Origin: Utricularia gibba
Lineage: Eukaryota > Streptophyta > Magnoliopsida > Lamiales > Lentibulariaceae
Reading direction: 5' to 3'
DNA length: 64,000 nucleotides
Assembly: GCA_002189035.1 (NCBI GenBank)
Contig: NEEC01000007.1
Coordinates: 3,162,001 to 3,226,000, forward strand
Shown: positions 11,248 to 22,995 of the stretch, piece after piece
Position numbering within the stretch: the stretch's first letter is position 1
Layout: every line of letters starts with the position of its first letter
Program-made: the position numbers and the translations under genes
The notes under the pieces: generated by a model
Databases searched by the model: none
Told to the model about the DNA's origin: nothing
Seen by the model: only the letters and a program-made list of their open reading frames with translations

Positions 11248-12263
11248 GAATGGTCTCCCAAGATAATGGTCGTGTCTTTTGATCCTCCAGTGGGCATGTT
11301 CACCACATAAAAATCAGATGGGAATACAAGATGCTCAATTTTCACCAAAACATCCTCTACTAGGCCCTCGGGAGAGATCACTCTCCTATCCGCTAACTCA
11401 ATTTGCACACCCGACGCTTGCAAAGGTCCCAACCTATGTGCCTCATAAACAGAATTCGACATGACATTTATAGAAGCTCCCAAGTCTGCCATAGCTCTCC
11501 TAATGCACAAATCTCCTATTTTGCATGGAATAAAAAATGTACCCGGATCCTTACGCTTCTCGGGTAATTTCCATGTAAGAAGTGCTGAGCAGCTTTCACT
11601 CAACTTCACCTTGCCCTTCTCCTTCAGCTTCGGTTTGGACATACACAATTGCTTCAAATATTTAACACTCTTCGGCACAAGATCAATATACTCCAAAAGA
11701 GTCAAATTCAATTGAGTGTTTCCCAATGCTTTCAACATTTTCTCCTTCTCGGATTGCTCTTCTTTCAGCTTCAGCCTTCCTGGAAAAGGAGGCTGAGTCA
11801 CCTTCACCGTGAAAGGTTCTGGTAGCACCTCGACTTCATCCTCACTCTGTACAACAACTTCATACTCTTTTGTCTCGTTCTCCTTAGTCTCGGGCTGGAA
11901 TAATTCTCCTCCAGGCTTCTCTTTTCCACTCCTAAGTGTCATGGCGCTGATGTTCGGCCCTCCACTGGAATTTGGATTTGGCTTGGGTTGAGATGGCAAA
12001 CTCCCTTTCTGTTTTAGGTCTCCGAGCTCTGCTGCTAGCTGACTCACTTGAACCTCCAAATTCCAGATTGCTTGTTGATTTTCAGCTTGATTCTTAATTG
12101 ATTGCACCATGAATGTCTTCAACATATCTTCCAACGAATTTCCAGAATTCACTCCAGCATTTCCTTGATTTGAGACTTGAAATGGCTGCTGGTTTTGTTG
12201 GTTTGGCCTTCGAAATGGAGGCGCCTGATAAGATCTTTGCTCCTGAAAATTTTGCTGCCCCAT
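11244..12263 (-). pseudogene. Athila gag C-terminus and aspartic protease
   Basis: A 339-codon open segment. It opens with a Gln/Asn-rich tail typical after the gag zinc knuckle, then ISAMTLRSGKE, an acidic linker, and an Athila-type protease with DLGASINVM as its catalytic Asp motif and a TTIILGD motif near the end (normally ILGRP; the Arg-Pro is changed). It is separated from the zinc-knuckle segment by frame breaks around 12263-12372. The protease would cut the Gag-Pol precursor. Confidence 0.87.
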
Positions 12264-12371
12264 GGTTGAGCTTTCTCCTTTGTAAGAATTTTCATTGTTG
12301 CTCCAACGAAAATTTGGATGATCCCTCTAGCCTGGGTTGTAAGTGTTAGAATAAGGGCCATATTTCTTCCT

Positions 12372-13379
12372 TTACTGGGGCTCCAAGTATCCCATAGCCT
12401 TGACATGCTCTTCTTCAAATAAATCTAGGCACTTGTCCGCAACATGCCTTGTTTTGTGGCAGTTTCCGCATGGCATGTTCTTAGCCTGGAATAAGAATAG
12501 CTCCTTCATCATTTCTGACATAGCAGCAACATTTTTTGTGAGCTCATTTTCTGAACCTCCGGGCTTGCTCTCCAGTTCATACACCCTCTTGTTTGAGGCT
12601 TGCTTCCTGATGATATGCCTCAAATGCTCAGCCAACTCCTCAAGCAAGGAAAGTGCTTCGATTGGTGTCTTCTTTCTTAGAAATCCTCCTACCGCTGAAT
12701 CTACCATTGCTCGGTCAGTGCATAATAATCCATCATAGAAGTATTTGACCAAAGCATTGGTCTGAAAACCATGGTGTGGGCAGGATCCCAAAAGATGGTT
12801 AAATCTCACCCAATATTCGTGCAATGATTCTCGACTCATTTGTTCAACATCACTGATTTCTTTTCTAATTCCTTCAGCCTTGGAAGCTGGAAAATACTTG
12901 CTCAAAAACACTTTCTTCATTCCAGCCCAATCGATTATGCTTCAAGGCCTTAGTGAGTTGAACCATGTTTTAGCTCCTCCTTCCAAAGTGAACTGGAAGG
13001 CTCTCAAACAAATAGAATCTTCAATCATTCCTGCTCCCTTGAATGAAGTGCATACCGCTGTTACATTGTCTAGATGCTCATGGGGGTTCTCTCCAATTTT
13101 TCCATAAAACTTGGGCAAAAAATTGATCATCGCTGGTTTCAGCTCATTCACTCCATCCTCTGGAAATCTAATGCACAAACCCCTGTACGTGTGATCAGCA
13201 GCATCCAATTCATTTAAGGTCTTCTCAGGTTCAACCATTGTGAAATTTTTGTTAGTCTCGGGTGAGAGTTGTCTCGATCTTCTCACTTCCCTAACTCTTA
13301 CCCTGTTCTTGCTTATAGCTCTCTCAATTTCTGGAAGGAAAGTGAGATTACCTACAGCAAAAGAATGTAAATGCATCAA
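12372..13379 (-). pseudogene. Athila gag (capsid region and zinc knuckle), broken
   Basis: Two open segments, 13379-12942 and 12920-12372, encode a retrotransposon Gag. The first ends in FQFTLEGGAKTWFNSL and stops. The second begins at KKVFLSKYFPASK, has the helical SLHEYWVRFNHLLGSCPHHG part, and ends with a CCHC knuckle CGNCHKTRHVADKC (CX2CX4HX4C). A small indel or stop near 12930 separates them. Gag packages element RNA. The upstream 5' leader to the PBS is only about 30 bp. Confidence 0.88.
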
Positions 13380-13407
13380 CTAAAAACACAAAACAATTAA
13401 ACACTGC

Positions 13408-13425
13408 TCCCCGGCAACGGTGCCA
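13408..13425 (-). other. Athila primer-binding site, tRNA-Asp
   Basis: On the minus strand TGGCACCGTTGCCGGGGA starts 3 nt after the 5' LTR. It matches the complement of the 3' end of plant tRNA-Asp(GUC) with one mismatch in 18 (A for G at position 5). tRNA-Asp priming is established for Athila elements. Confidence 0.88.
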
Positions 13426-13428
13426 ATT

Positions 13429-14849
13429 TGATAAATGGGAATTTCCTAATATCGTTGTAAATAAAAATAGAAAATCCGTATCAAATAAATTTATAGTCCC
13501 TAATCTACATAAAATACAAATTTAGAAAACTTGTATAGTGGGTATCGGGGTCGATCACGAACAACTTGTGCTTGCTAACTATTTTAGTAGATACAAGATT
13601 TCAGATAACAGTAGGTCTTAGTCTGAACTCGGACTAACAGTGGTAAACAAGTTCAGTAAACAAGGTAGGTAAGCAATATCAGGTTTCTACGCTAAGGTAC
13701 CAGGTACTGGTTTTAACTCAGACTAATACGAGGACGCCTTAAGGATCTGCGGGTGGTGTTATGCTAAGCTTCCTAACTTAATTTAATATCTTCCTACACT
13801 CACAACTTCAAATAACCTAAGTCTACCCAGGTCATTCATGATATTTTTGGCTTAAGCTAGTCCCCAATATCATAACCAACATTGCAATTAGGTCTACCCG
13901 CATGCAAGTCATATAGAACTAGGTCTATCTGGTTCTATTGGTTCTACCCTGGACTAACACCGACTGATCCTATCTTGGTTTGTTGGTCTACCTCTAAACC
14001 AAGCATCTAAGTTGTGAAACTACTTGCTCCCCTCCTTAGGTCTACCCATGGTTTGATAGAAACATGAGTTAAGGAAGACAACTAAATTTCATCATCAACC
14101 TAAGCACATACCACCCACTTCTCCTTAAGGCATCCCTAAGACTCTAGCCACTCATGCTTTGGAAATAAAACACGATTTCATTCATATAAGTTGGCCAAAA
14201 TGGCAGAAACAATGTAAACAAATAAAATGCAGAAAGTCGAAATGTTCAGAAAACTAGAAAGTAAATAAAGATTGTTCTTCCACCCATTAGCTACTGTTCA
14301 TAGCCCGGAATAGTAGCGCTGGACTGGGCTCCAGTGCTATTCTTGATGATGAAGGCGTTTCTTCCCCCTTCTGGTTGGTTTTTCGCGTTGGGGAAGAAGA
14401 CCCCTTGCGTCCCCCCCCCCCCCACCCGTCGCTTCACTTCCCGCTCTCTCCTCTTTTTCGAAAATAAATTTTCCCTTTCCTTCACTCCATTGCACTATTG
14501 CTGTCTGCCAGTACTGTTCCCGACCGCTAGCACTGTTCCCGGCCTGAACTTGCAGACTGCGGTGAAGGCAGAACAGTGCTCTTTGTCCTTCTCCGGATTT
14601 TGCGCCCCTTTTTTGCTTGTTTTACATGTTTGCAAGTTTGATTTTCGGCTCATCTCCCTGCTGAACTTACTGAAACATTAGTAACAAGAGTTGTGGACTA
14701 AATCAAAGGATTTAGTCCACTTTTCAACATAATCACATAGGATTAACATAAACACCACTAAAGCATGAAAAACCACATTTATCTAACCTAAATCATGATA
14801 AAATATAGCTATTTTGTATTATGAATTTTAGGAAAAATGTGTGTTATCA
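13429..14849 (-). repeat. Athila 5' LTR
   Basis: A 1421-bp LTR, direct repeat of 3594-5020, TGATAA..TTATCA. It would carry the element promoter. It is followed on the minus strand by the PBS and on the other side by the right TTTCC duplication at 14850-14854. Confidence 0.95.
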
Positions 14850-15591
14850 TTTCCCTTCTCATCAATGAGATATATCACATGAATTGTATCCAAATCACGT
14901 ATGTTTTCAAATGACCTTGTCTTTCCTTTATTTCATTTCAATTTTCATGTTTTCAAATGGATCAAAGTTGTCAATAAAATGCAAATCTTTGAAGATATTT
15001 GCTGTTGCAGAATGCAAATCAATAGCCATATATCATGCAACACGATTTTTACCAAATATCTAAATCTTATTTGCATACTAATGAATTGATTTGTTATTTA
15101 CTTTCTGTAGAGTAGTATGACCTTCAACTCAATGAAAATTATTTTATACAAGAAAAAATTTCAGACAAATAAATAAAAACAAATTCATACTTTTATAATC
15201 AATTGATTCTTGACATGGGCAACACACATGATAAATGTATATAGTTTGCTTACTAGTCATGAATTCTTTACTAAATGTGCACTATCACATGCAAGCTCAA
15301 TTTTGACATGTGACTAACTTGATTTGAACATATTTTCAAATTTTCATCTGATACTAATAATCGCTTTTATGACTTAAAGTAATAATTTCTCTTTAAGTAG
15401 TAATCATGATCATCTTTTTCCTTTCTTCATCTTGATGTTTTCTTTCTCTTTACTTCTACCATATTATAGCATCAAATCTTTAGATATATACAAACAATTA
15501 CAAGACTAATAAAAAGTAATCCTAATTTATTGACATAAAAAGAAGAGAAGAAAAATGATAATTGGAAGGCAAACTTTTTTATAAAAGAAAA
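14850..15591. other. AT-rich intergenic, no gene recognised
   Basis: This is the continuation of the sequence interrupted at 3593. Short broken frames are present but nothing is confidently recognised. Confidence 0.5.
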
Positions 15592-15795
15592 AGATAATAT
15601 TGTATTTTAATATTGTGGTATTAGGAAAAACTATATAATACATAAGTTTGTATTTTACTATTCATAAAGTGTTAAATAATAATTCTATTACGATATGTAA
15701 TTTATAATATTATATAATATTACATATCTAATATATGATTAAAATATATTATTTAAAACATTACAATCTTACACCTTTTATCAAACAAGCCCTAG
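15592..15795. repeat. Putative MITE-like long hairpin
   Basis: The segment folds as an imperfect inverted repeat around a perfect 18-bp palindrome at 15705-15722 (TAATATTATATAATATTA). Flanking it, GATATGTAAT (15692-) and ATTACATATC (ending ~15730) pair exactly, and the arms continue with weaker pairing. One end reads AGGGCTTGTTTGATAA on the minus strand, a common ending of plant hAT-like MITEs. Exact termini and a target duplication were not established. Confidence 0.4.
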
Positions 15796-16179
15796 AGTTA
15801 ATAAAAAATTATTTTGAAAGTTAACTTGAACACTATATTAAAGTTTTTGCTAAGTACTGAAACCTATTTTATATTTATGTGATATTCTTCCTCGGAAACT
15901 TATGTATAATAATGTTGCAAAATTCGAATCAAAGTTTAAATATTTTAAAGTACAGTGAAAACCTTCTACTTATATATTTCTTATTTTATGATTAATAATC
16001 TTGACGTATATGGTGATGATGTTTAAATGAATTTGTTGTAGCTTTGTTTTAGGATTTTTTAATGTTATCTATAATTTTATAACAAAAAGATATGGATCAA
16101 GTACAAAATTATATTGTTTATTTTGGTATTTTAAAATTATATAGGTGCACTTAACGAATCTTATTTTGATATATTAGTT

Positions 16180-16830
16180 AGCCAACAACTAGTGATAAGG
16201 TTTTGTCATCAAAAAAGCACATCCACCAACATCTTTCGTGTTTATGATAGCCAAGTTCTACATGATGTTGTTAGTCATAATTTCAGTGTACAAAAAGGTT
16301 AGTTATGCATATTATTTTATTATTTAATGCGAATCATTTAGAATACTTATATCACACAATCACAAGTTATTATTATCTTTTTATGATGAGTTTTTAATTC
16401 CTTATTGAGGTGTTCATTATTATCTAAAAGAATGAAAACAAAGGATTTTGAGGATCTTAAAATGTAAGGAAATATTTCAATATGCGATAGTCATCGTAAT
16501 TGAAAGGACTTATAGTATTAATGAAAATGGGATAGAGTGTTCTATGCATTGTAAATTTCTATTAAATAAAACTATAAATGGAAATATTAGGGCTCATATA
16601 TTTTTTTTTTTACATAATTTCATTAGAAATGATTGACCAAATGATCACGTGGAAGGTAGGTTGTCAAAAGATTTTGTTAATCTTGATCCCAAAGATAATA
16701 ACAATATTGAGGATGAAATCTCCACGATTATAATATCCCAAGAATGAATCATGTGATGAGGTGATCTTACAAATAGCATATATAAAAAATGAAGTAGCAT
16801 AAGAAGTAAAAGAAGATATAGAGACCATTG
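16180..16830 (+). pseudogene. PIF/Harbinger transposase relic
   Basis: The translation at 16448-16636 aligns with the C-terminal part of plant PIF/Harbinger (DDE_Tnp_4) transposases: VIVIERTYSI corresponds to the family's VIERTFGV, and HIFFFLHNFIRND to its ALHNFIR ending, at the expected spacing. Upstream, 16185-16300 has weaker resemblance. The frame is interrupted and the catalytic residues cannot be traced, so this is a dead relic. Confidence 0.55.
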
Positions 16831-17099
16831 AATAAATATTTAAATTATATGTTATTTCTTAAAATATGTATGACATGTGTCTAGTGTTTGAATAGATATT
16901 ATTTATGATAATGTTTTACGAAGAATTGTGATGTTTGCATGATTTTCTTATTTAATAGTAGTGGAGGAAGCATTGTAAATGCACAATTGTCATTTTTTAT
17001 ACTCATTGTGCAAACACTACAAAATTGTGATGCTTAATTTATTAATTGTTAATTTATGATTGAATCAAGCTAAAGCCACAATAACAAAATATCAAAAAA
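16831..17099. other. AT-rich spacer, nothing recognised
   Basis: AT-rich sequence between the Harbinger relic and the old Athila LTR relic. No open frame or repeat stands out. Confidence 0.5.
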
Positions 17100-18235
17100 A
17101 TGAGAGTTATTTTCATGATATCTCAAGAAATTACCTCTACTATTATCTGCATTTTAATGTCTGAACTTTTATGAAATATTTGCATTTTCACAAAATACAA
17201 TTTTTACACTTATTGTTTAGTGGATTTTGGGTTGATAACAAGAAGCGAATGTTTGCTATTAATCTTAGTAGATGTAGAATCACAGAATAACTTTACTCTT
17301 AGTTTTAGATCAAACTAATATTGATATATATGACAAGTAATTCAAATCAAATAACAATGCAGTAAGTAGATAATTTGACTCTTACATAAAAAAAATGTAA
17401 TGCCTCAAGGTATTCAGGTAGTGTGGTAAACCAACTCCTATATTCTTTCATGAAATTTCACACTTTCATAACTTCAAACAGCCTAAATCTACCCAAGTCA
17501 TTTGCTACATCTTCACCTACAATACTCCCTAGTATCCCAACCCATTTCATGCATGGCTTTACCAAAACACATAAAACTAAGTACTTAGTTCTACCCAAGA
17601 GAACACCTATTAGGCTTGTCTCAACTCCTTGGTCTACTTTTAAATTGAGGATCTGAGTTATGCAACTGGTTTGTTTATTCCTTAGGTTTACTTGAGGCAT
17701 AGTAACACATACAAAAGTTGTGTGAGAATTACAATTAAAATAAACATTCATCTTATACCACCTTCATTACTCTTAGACATCTCCTAGGTTTAGTCACTCA
17801 TAATTGGTGCACTAAGCATGCTTTCGTAGATATAAATTGAAAATATCATCACAACTATTATAAGAGAAACAGTAACAAAAGTAAAGTATTCAACAAAAAA
17901 GAATAAAGTAAAATACGTTTCTGCTTCCATTTGCTACTGTTCACATCTCGAAATAGTAGCATTGAACTAAGTGTCGATGGTTAATCTTCACGTATAAGGT
18001 TCTTCTCTTGGAAAAATCGTTTTATTCTTTCTTGGTGTTCATCCTTGAAGTCCCTGCCCAAGCTCTCTATGTGTGTTGGTGAAGACACTTTGTTTCTTTT
18101 CTCTCTCCAGACTACTTCTATGAGTATTGTGACTAAGGTTTTATACTCACCTTCAGTGTTGGATCTTGCAATGGTATATTGTATTCAACTCTTCCATCCA
18201 ATCAAACTACTACAAAAATAAATGCAAAAACCTAT
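17100..18235 (-). repeat. Diverged Athila LTR relic (minus)
   Basis: It is collinear with the young Athila LTR in the same orientation. Shared landmarks are CACAAAATACAA, GGGTTGATAACAAG, TTAGTAGATGTAGAAT, the CTTAAGG/CTCAAGG block, AACTTCAAACAGCCTAAATCTACCCA, several TCTACC motifs, and the GCTACTGTTCACATCTCGAAATAGTAGC region. Divergence is high, so it is a much older insertion. Edges are approximate, and the right end runs into copia-derived sequence. Confidence 0.75.
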
Positions 18236-18425
18236 CACTCAGCGTCTTGTAATGGGATCAGTAGCCCAATCAATGTCATAATAAGCCACTATGGCGTTTA
18301 AATACAAATATTGTGAATTATCCCCATGTAGTGTCAATCTTTCCTATATGCTACCACGTACAAAGTGAAGAATGCGCTTTAAGGTGTTGAAGTGTTCTAG
18401 GTGAGTTGATGTATGTGTTGACAAA
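18236..18425 (-). pseudogene. Ty1-copia RNase H fragment
   Basis: The minus strand reads, with stops, HFNTLKRILHFVRGSI, then LYLNAIVAYYDIDWATDP and TRR. This matches the copia RNase H pattern (ALKRILRYLKGT, then YSDADWAG and TRRS). It is only a ~190-bp relic and cannot be functional. Confidence 0.65.
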
Positions 18426-19488
18426 CATTGTTCACACTATATGCTACTAATTTGTTTTAAATGCAGCAGCAAAGTCTTATAATTAAGGGGGCAAGAGAAG
18501 AATTTTGTGCAGCCATCAATCAATTGACATGCGGCACAAAAGGGAAGACAATGAATGCAACTTTCCAATGATTTAGATCGAGCTGAACATCTTGCACTAA
18601 GCAATTAAATTGGTCAATAAATTTCCTCAAGCTTTCCTTTCGGTGATCATATCGAAATGAGTACAATTCTATCAATATTGACTATATATCGGATTATGAA
18701 TAGCAGAACTAGCTTCCAATAAGATTTCAAGCGAACATGCGAACAACTTACACTTTATGCCTTTAGAGCATCACATAGCCATCATCCTCATATCAAAATG
18801 AATCACATGGGATATGAGTTCCTCTTTTACGTGATAAGTCAACAAATTATTTGGGATCCTCAATCCCCTCTTTGGTTCTACCTTGTTCAAATCATTTGAC
18901 ATGAATCAAAACATGACATCGACATTCTTGAGAGTCCGTCAAAATTATTCTTCAAAGCCGCATTGATATCGGTCATTATATCTCCGTGTCCGGTATACAC
19001 ATTTTGTTCAAACGCATCTCTAAATCCCCGTGATTCCCACGTTGCTCGATTGTTCTATCCGCCATTCGATTTACCTCTTCATCAACATGATTTCTTCCAC
19101 CTCAATTTCCCTTTTACCTAGGACATCTCTCACCTTTTCCTTCCTCTTCGTAGATAACTCTCTTGCGCCTTTTCCTTCTCTCTTCCTCAAATTCTAATTT
19201 AGTCTCAATTTTTGAAGGACATTTAGGTATCATTGGCTCCTTTCCAACTCTTCAAGTTGTTTTCGGTGTTTTCTCCTGCACATTTGAGTTGAGCTCTAGT
19301 GAGGTCTTTATATCAAAGAAACTTTTTGTGATTTAATGCCTTGAGTTGTTCTTGGTTTATCAACATCAAACCTAGCTTGTGCATATCAATATTGTAACCA
19401 TTATTGACATTCATAATAGCAGTTAGTTTCACCATATTGAATGTTTGGCAAATGATTTTTGTGGATTCTCAAGTGGGACAATAGATCT
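18426..19488 (-). pseudogene. Tat-like gag and leader relic
   Basis: Broken minus-strand frames include KCKLFACSL and LVLLFIIRYIVNID. Both have close counterparts at the same spacing in the gag of the Tat element at 57.5-57.7 kb (KCKLFACSLQKGAKTW, ELVLLFTTRYIVNIE). The segment lies downstream of a tRNA-Lys-like primer site and an LTR. Multiple stops make it a relic. Confidence 0.6.
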
Positions 19489-19506
19489 ATCCCATGGTGG
19501 GCACTA
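19489..19506 (-). other. Decayed tRNA-Lys-type primer-binding site
   Basis: The minus strand reads TAGTGCCCACCATGGGAT. Against TGGCGCCCACCGTGGGGC (complement of the tRNA-Lys(CUU) 3' end) it has 13 of 18 matches, and all five mismatches are transitions. Confidence 0.6.
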
Positions 19507-19512
19507 AAATTT

Positions 19513-20150
19513 TGTGGATAGAAATCAACTGTAGGATGAGTGGCTGATTTTCAATGGATAAGTCGATAACCTACTGATTTGTATTACTTAGGTTTTATTC
19601 TCTCATTAGTATGAATGCAATAAAGAAGGCAAGGGTTTCTTACGTGGAAACCATCATAAAAAAAAACCATAAAATTGGGGGAGCTTGTTGGAGAAAATGG
19701 ATTTGCTAAGTGAAATGGGCAAAGTTACAAGGTGTGCATTAGATGTAGAATGCTACTCTCCAAATTTGGGCTCTTATTTAAAGAGAAGTCCTGATTGATC
19801 GATTATGTAGGGGTTAGGTACTTTTTGTATCTGATAGGATTTGTCTTATCTTGCTAGTATTCCTGATGATAGATAATCGTCTCATGTTCAGTCTTTCTAT
19901 AGTTTAGCAGCTTTTTAGACTATTTGACAATAGTTGCAGACGGACATTAACTCTTTTCTATCCCCCCCCTCATGATATGCATCTGATTTGCTAATTACGT
20001 CTAGACCATCTTATTGCTGATGGGTGAATCCATTACTTAGTCTTGGTTTAATCAATATATTCCTTAATTGATTCTTCCAATCCATTTCCCTTCTTTTATG
20101 TCAATTTCTAAGCTTAGGTCTTATTGTTGAGTATTTTTCGTACATCCACC
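19513..20150 (-). repeat. Tat-like LTR relic
   Basis: It starts TGTGGATAG on the plus strand six bases from the decayed primer site, so it ends ..CCACA in element sense. It contains an inverted TATA-like CTTTAAATA near 19780 and is homologous to the relic at 1600-2030. The outer boundary, about 20150, is a guess from the last CA-like end. Confidence 0.5.
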
Positions 20151-20249
20151 TTAAAATATCAATTTTGGCCACCATGATTATGCATAGGAAAAATGGCATT
20201 GCATCCAGAACTTCATAGTTTCAAGGGAGTCTTAAATCGACCATGAAGT

Positions 20250-20875
20250 AAAGCATGTGCTAAAGATATACTTCAGGCTATGTTGATCCGTAGAGAGCTC
20301 GCACTGCACGCCATAAAGGTAGTGTCACCATGCCTTCAAAGCAAAGATAACTACAACCAACTCCAAGTCTTGCACCGGAGTATTCCTCTCGTGATCCTTC
20401 AATTGTCTCAAGGCATAAGTGATGACCATATCATCCTATATCAATACCGCTCCAAGTCCTTTACCACTAGCATCCGTATAGACCACATACTGATTCCTTT
20501 CCTGAGGTAGCGTTAGGACAGGGGTTGTAGTGAGCTCCTTCTTCAACCTTGTGAAGCTCTCCTGGCATTGATTTGTCCATGTGAACATCTTCCCTTTTCA
20601 TAATAGCTCCTTTAGGGTTGGGCTTTCTGAGAAAAAGACTTGATAAATCGTCTGTTGTAGGCAATAAGACCCAAGAAACTCCGTACATCCCCAACGTTCT
20701 TAGATCTCGGCCATGCCACCACTACCTCCACCTTTTTTGGGTCCTCCTCGACCCTCTTGCCACTAATAACATGTCCAAGGAATCTAATACTCGATAAATA
20801 AAACACATTTTCTCGCCTTAGCATGTAGTTTCTTTTCACGAAGCTGGTCAAGCACAACCCATAGGTGTTCGTCAT
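20250..20875 (-). pseudogene. Chromovirus-type RT end and RNase H, truncated
   Basis: Minus-strand segments carry the RT connection (SIRFLGHVISGKRVEEDPKK, then DVRSFLGLIAYNRRFIKSFS) and RNase H (VYTDASGKGLGAVLI, then DHERNTPVQDLELVVVIFAL). In-frame stops interrupt RNase H. No integrase or 3' LTR follows; the element simply ends near 20250. Family match: Ty3-gypsy chromovirus-like elements. Confidence 0.82.
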
Positions 20876-21502
20876 GGGTGTCTTTATCCAAGGACTACAC
20901 CAGTATGTCGTCTATGAAGACAACCATGAAGCTATCGAGATAATGTTACAAGACCCTTTCATCAAGTCCATGACTACAGGGGCATTGGTGAGGCCAAAAG
21001 GTAGTACCATGATTTCAAAGTATCCATATCTCATCCGAAACACCGTCTTAGGAATGTTACCCTCTCGTATCTTCAACTGATGATAACCAGACCACAAATT
21101 GATCTTGGAGAATACCGTCACCCGCTTCAACTGATCGAAGAGGTCATCGATTCTTGATAGTGGATACTTATTCTTGATCATCACCTTGTTGATCTCCTGA
21201 TAGTCCACACATAATCTCAACGTCCCCTCCTTCATGAACAACACTGGGGCGCCCCATGGTGAGGTGCTGGGGTGTATAAATCCTTTTGCCTGAAGGTCCT
21301 CCAATTGTGCCTTGAGTTCCTTCACCTCTATTGGTGCCATTCGGTAGGGTGCTCGTGAGATAGGTCTGGCCCTCGGTACTAGGTCAATCCCAAACTCAAT
21401 CTCCTGATCAGGCATGTGACCTAATAGCTCTTCCGAAAAGACATCGCAATACTCCTGGATAAGGGTCTTCGCCCTCTCTACCAGTACCCCTTCGCTGCCC
21501 AT
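20876..21502 (-). pseudogene. Chromovirus-type reverse transcriptase
   Basis: A ~196-codon frame begins at the protease-RT junction ([20 protein letters not shown]) and holds RT motifs [36 protein letters not shown] and [10 protein letters not shown]. The active-site box ([11 protein letters not shown]) is at about 20905 in another frame, so a frameshift falls just before it. In intact relatives the finger motif is normally LDLRSGYHQ. Confidence 0.86.
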
Positions 21503-21639
21503 TTATGGGACATATGCTAGTAGGTAACATCCCACTTCGTCCTCTTTTTATACCATTTCTAGAATGTTCCTATTTGGATGATATTCCCATATGCGTCCTC
21601 TATCATCTTCAAGTTCCACAGTTCTATCTATACAATTGA

Positions 21640-22228
21640 TTCGTGTCTTGTACTTACATAGTCAATCCAGCCCCAAAATGACGTCCATCTCTTTTATCTC
21701 CAGCCCTATTAGTGCTAGTGTTGCTTCCATATCCCCTATCTGAATACTGACTTCCGGATACCATCATTTACCTCTCAAAATCCCACCTTTTGGGGTCCTA
21801 GCCTGGAACTCGAACCTTAACTTTTCTCCCACCAAACTCAATCATTCCGCATAATGCTCCGATATAAATGAGTGTGTAGCTCCACAATCAAATAAAGTGA
21901 TAACTTCAATATTAAAGAGTTTGGTCGTATCTATGATGGCCTTGTCGTCACGCTTTGCCTCAGTGTGGTCTAGGTAATAAACACGCCCACTCTTGCGGTT
22001 GCCCTCCTGCACTACTAGTCCCATTGCACGTGTGGGGCAGTTCCTTGCAAGGTGTCCACCCTGCCCACACACGTAGCTTGCATGGCACTCCCCTGCGTGT
22101 TTCCTTCCACACATCACATATGTCAGATTTGAGTTCCATCTGCTTTCCTTCCTTGGCTGGTTCACAATTTTGACCTTCCTCTCACCAGTGATCATGCACT
22201 TGTTGCGACCCTCATTCAATGCTGCCAA
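21640..22228 (-). pseudogene. Chromovirus-type gag zinc knuckle and protease
   Basis: The frame 22228-21842 has a zinc knuckle (CHASYVCGQGGHLARNCP, CX2CX4HX4C-like with the first Cys pair altered) and the protease entrance ITLFDCGATHSFIS, the DSGATHSFI-type catalytic motif with Asp-Cys-Gly in place of Asp-Ser-Gly. Downstream protease sequence continues with stops to about 21640. The element protease is unlikely to work. Confidence 0.8.
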
Positions 22229-22329
22229 CTCAGTTCCACTAGCAAGGTTGACCTCAGTAATTTACCCATTGTCTCTACTGCCACTATGATGATTCTCTTA
22301 CGAAGTCGGGGCATCAGAGCCTGTCGAAA

Positions 22330-22905
22330 CTTCAGCACCATCAATTGCTCTCCCCCTTGTCAATCTAGGCACCACCGTGCCAGACATTGATAACAAGTGT
22401 GGAAGTCATACAGTGTCTCCCCACTTCGCTGCCGAATAGCCTCAAACTCGACCACCTTCTGGGTGATCACCACTGTGGGGTAGTAGCGAACGAGAAATTT
22501 CTTGCAGAAATCATCCCAGTTCACGGGCTCATCTGAAGCCCCAAGGCTCCTCCACCATCTCGCAGCATCACCCACCAAGAAGTCAGCGGCAATTCACCCA
22601 TGTAATTCCCTTGGGGTGTTGTGGATCCGGTTGTTTTGTTCTAGCTCCATAATCCAAGAGTCCGCCTCATCAGGAATCCCTCCTCCGAATGTAACCATGC
22701 GTCTCTTCTTAACACACAGATAGTGGTTTCTCTCTTCTTCTTCATGAGACTTCCATTGTTCCACATTGGGTGTACGTGCACCCACTACAACCACGATAGG
22801 TGCTGCTAATTGTTCCATCCCGCTAGGTGGAGTCTCCACATTCCCTGCAACTGAATTCTGCTCCTCCTTGTTCGTTAATGGTGTCATTACTTGCACCATC
22901 CCCAT
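22330..22905 (-). pseudogene. Chromovirus-type gag
   Basis: Two frames: 22905-22594, with the N-terminal part (FGGGIPDEADSWIMELE, the usual F.G..DP..A..W...), and 22578-22360, the retrotrans_gag core (GDAARWWRSLGA, then WDDFCKKFLVRYYP and LYDFHTCY). A frame break lies at about 22590. Gag would form the particle. Confidence 0.83.
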
Positions 22906-22995
22906 ATGCCTATCACACGACTTAACTCATTAGCATCATCGTACTTACCTGGATGTCCCGGTTGCGTGACGGAGGACTAAAGGGGTGATTGAGTG

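Larger units (their letters stand above)
3594..14849 (-). mobile_element. Complete Athila-lineage Ty3-gypsy LTR retrotransposon
   Basis: An 11.3 kb element on the minus strand. It is bounded by near-identical LTRs (3594-5020 and 13429-14849), each starting TGATAA and ending TTATCA, and by a perfect 5-bp duplication TTTCC (3589-3593, 14850-14854). Reading on the minus strand the order is 5' LTR, tRNA-Asp PBS, gag, protease, reverse transcriptase, RNase H, integrase, env-like ORF, noncoding 3' region, 3' LTR. This order, the tRNA-Asp primer and an Athila ORF-1-type protein place it in the Athila lineage. By eye the LTRs differ at roughly 2-4% of positions, so the insertion is fairly recent on a plant timescale. 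Several frame breaks in gag-pol and a stop in the env-like ORF make it non-autonomous. Confidence 0.95.

Noticed and set aside
20280-21080. Plus-strand open frames opposite the chromovirus RT and RNase H
   Set aside because: Shadows of the minus-strand pol relic.
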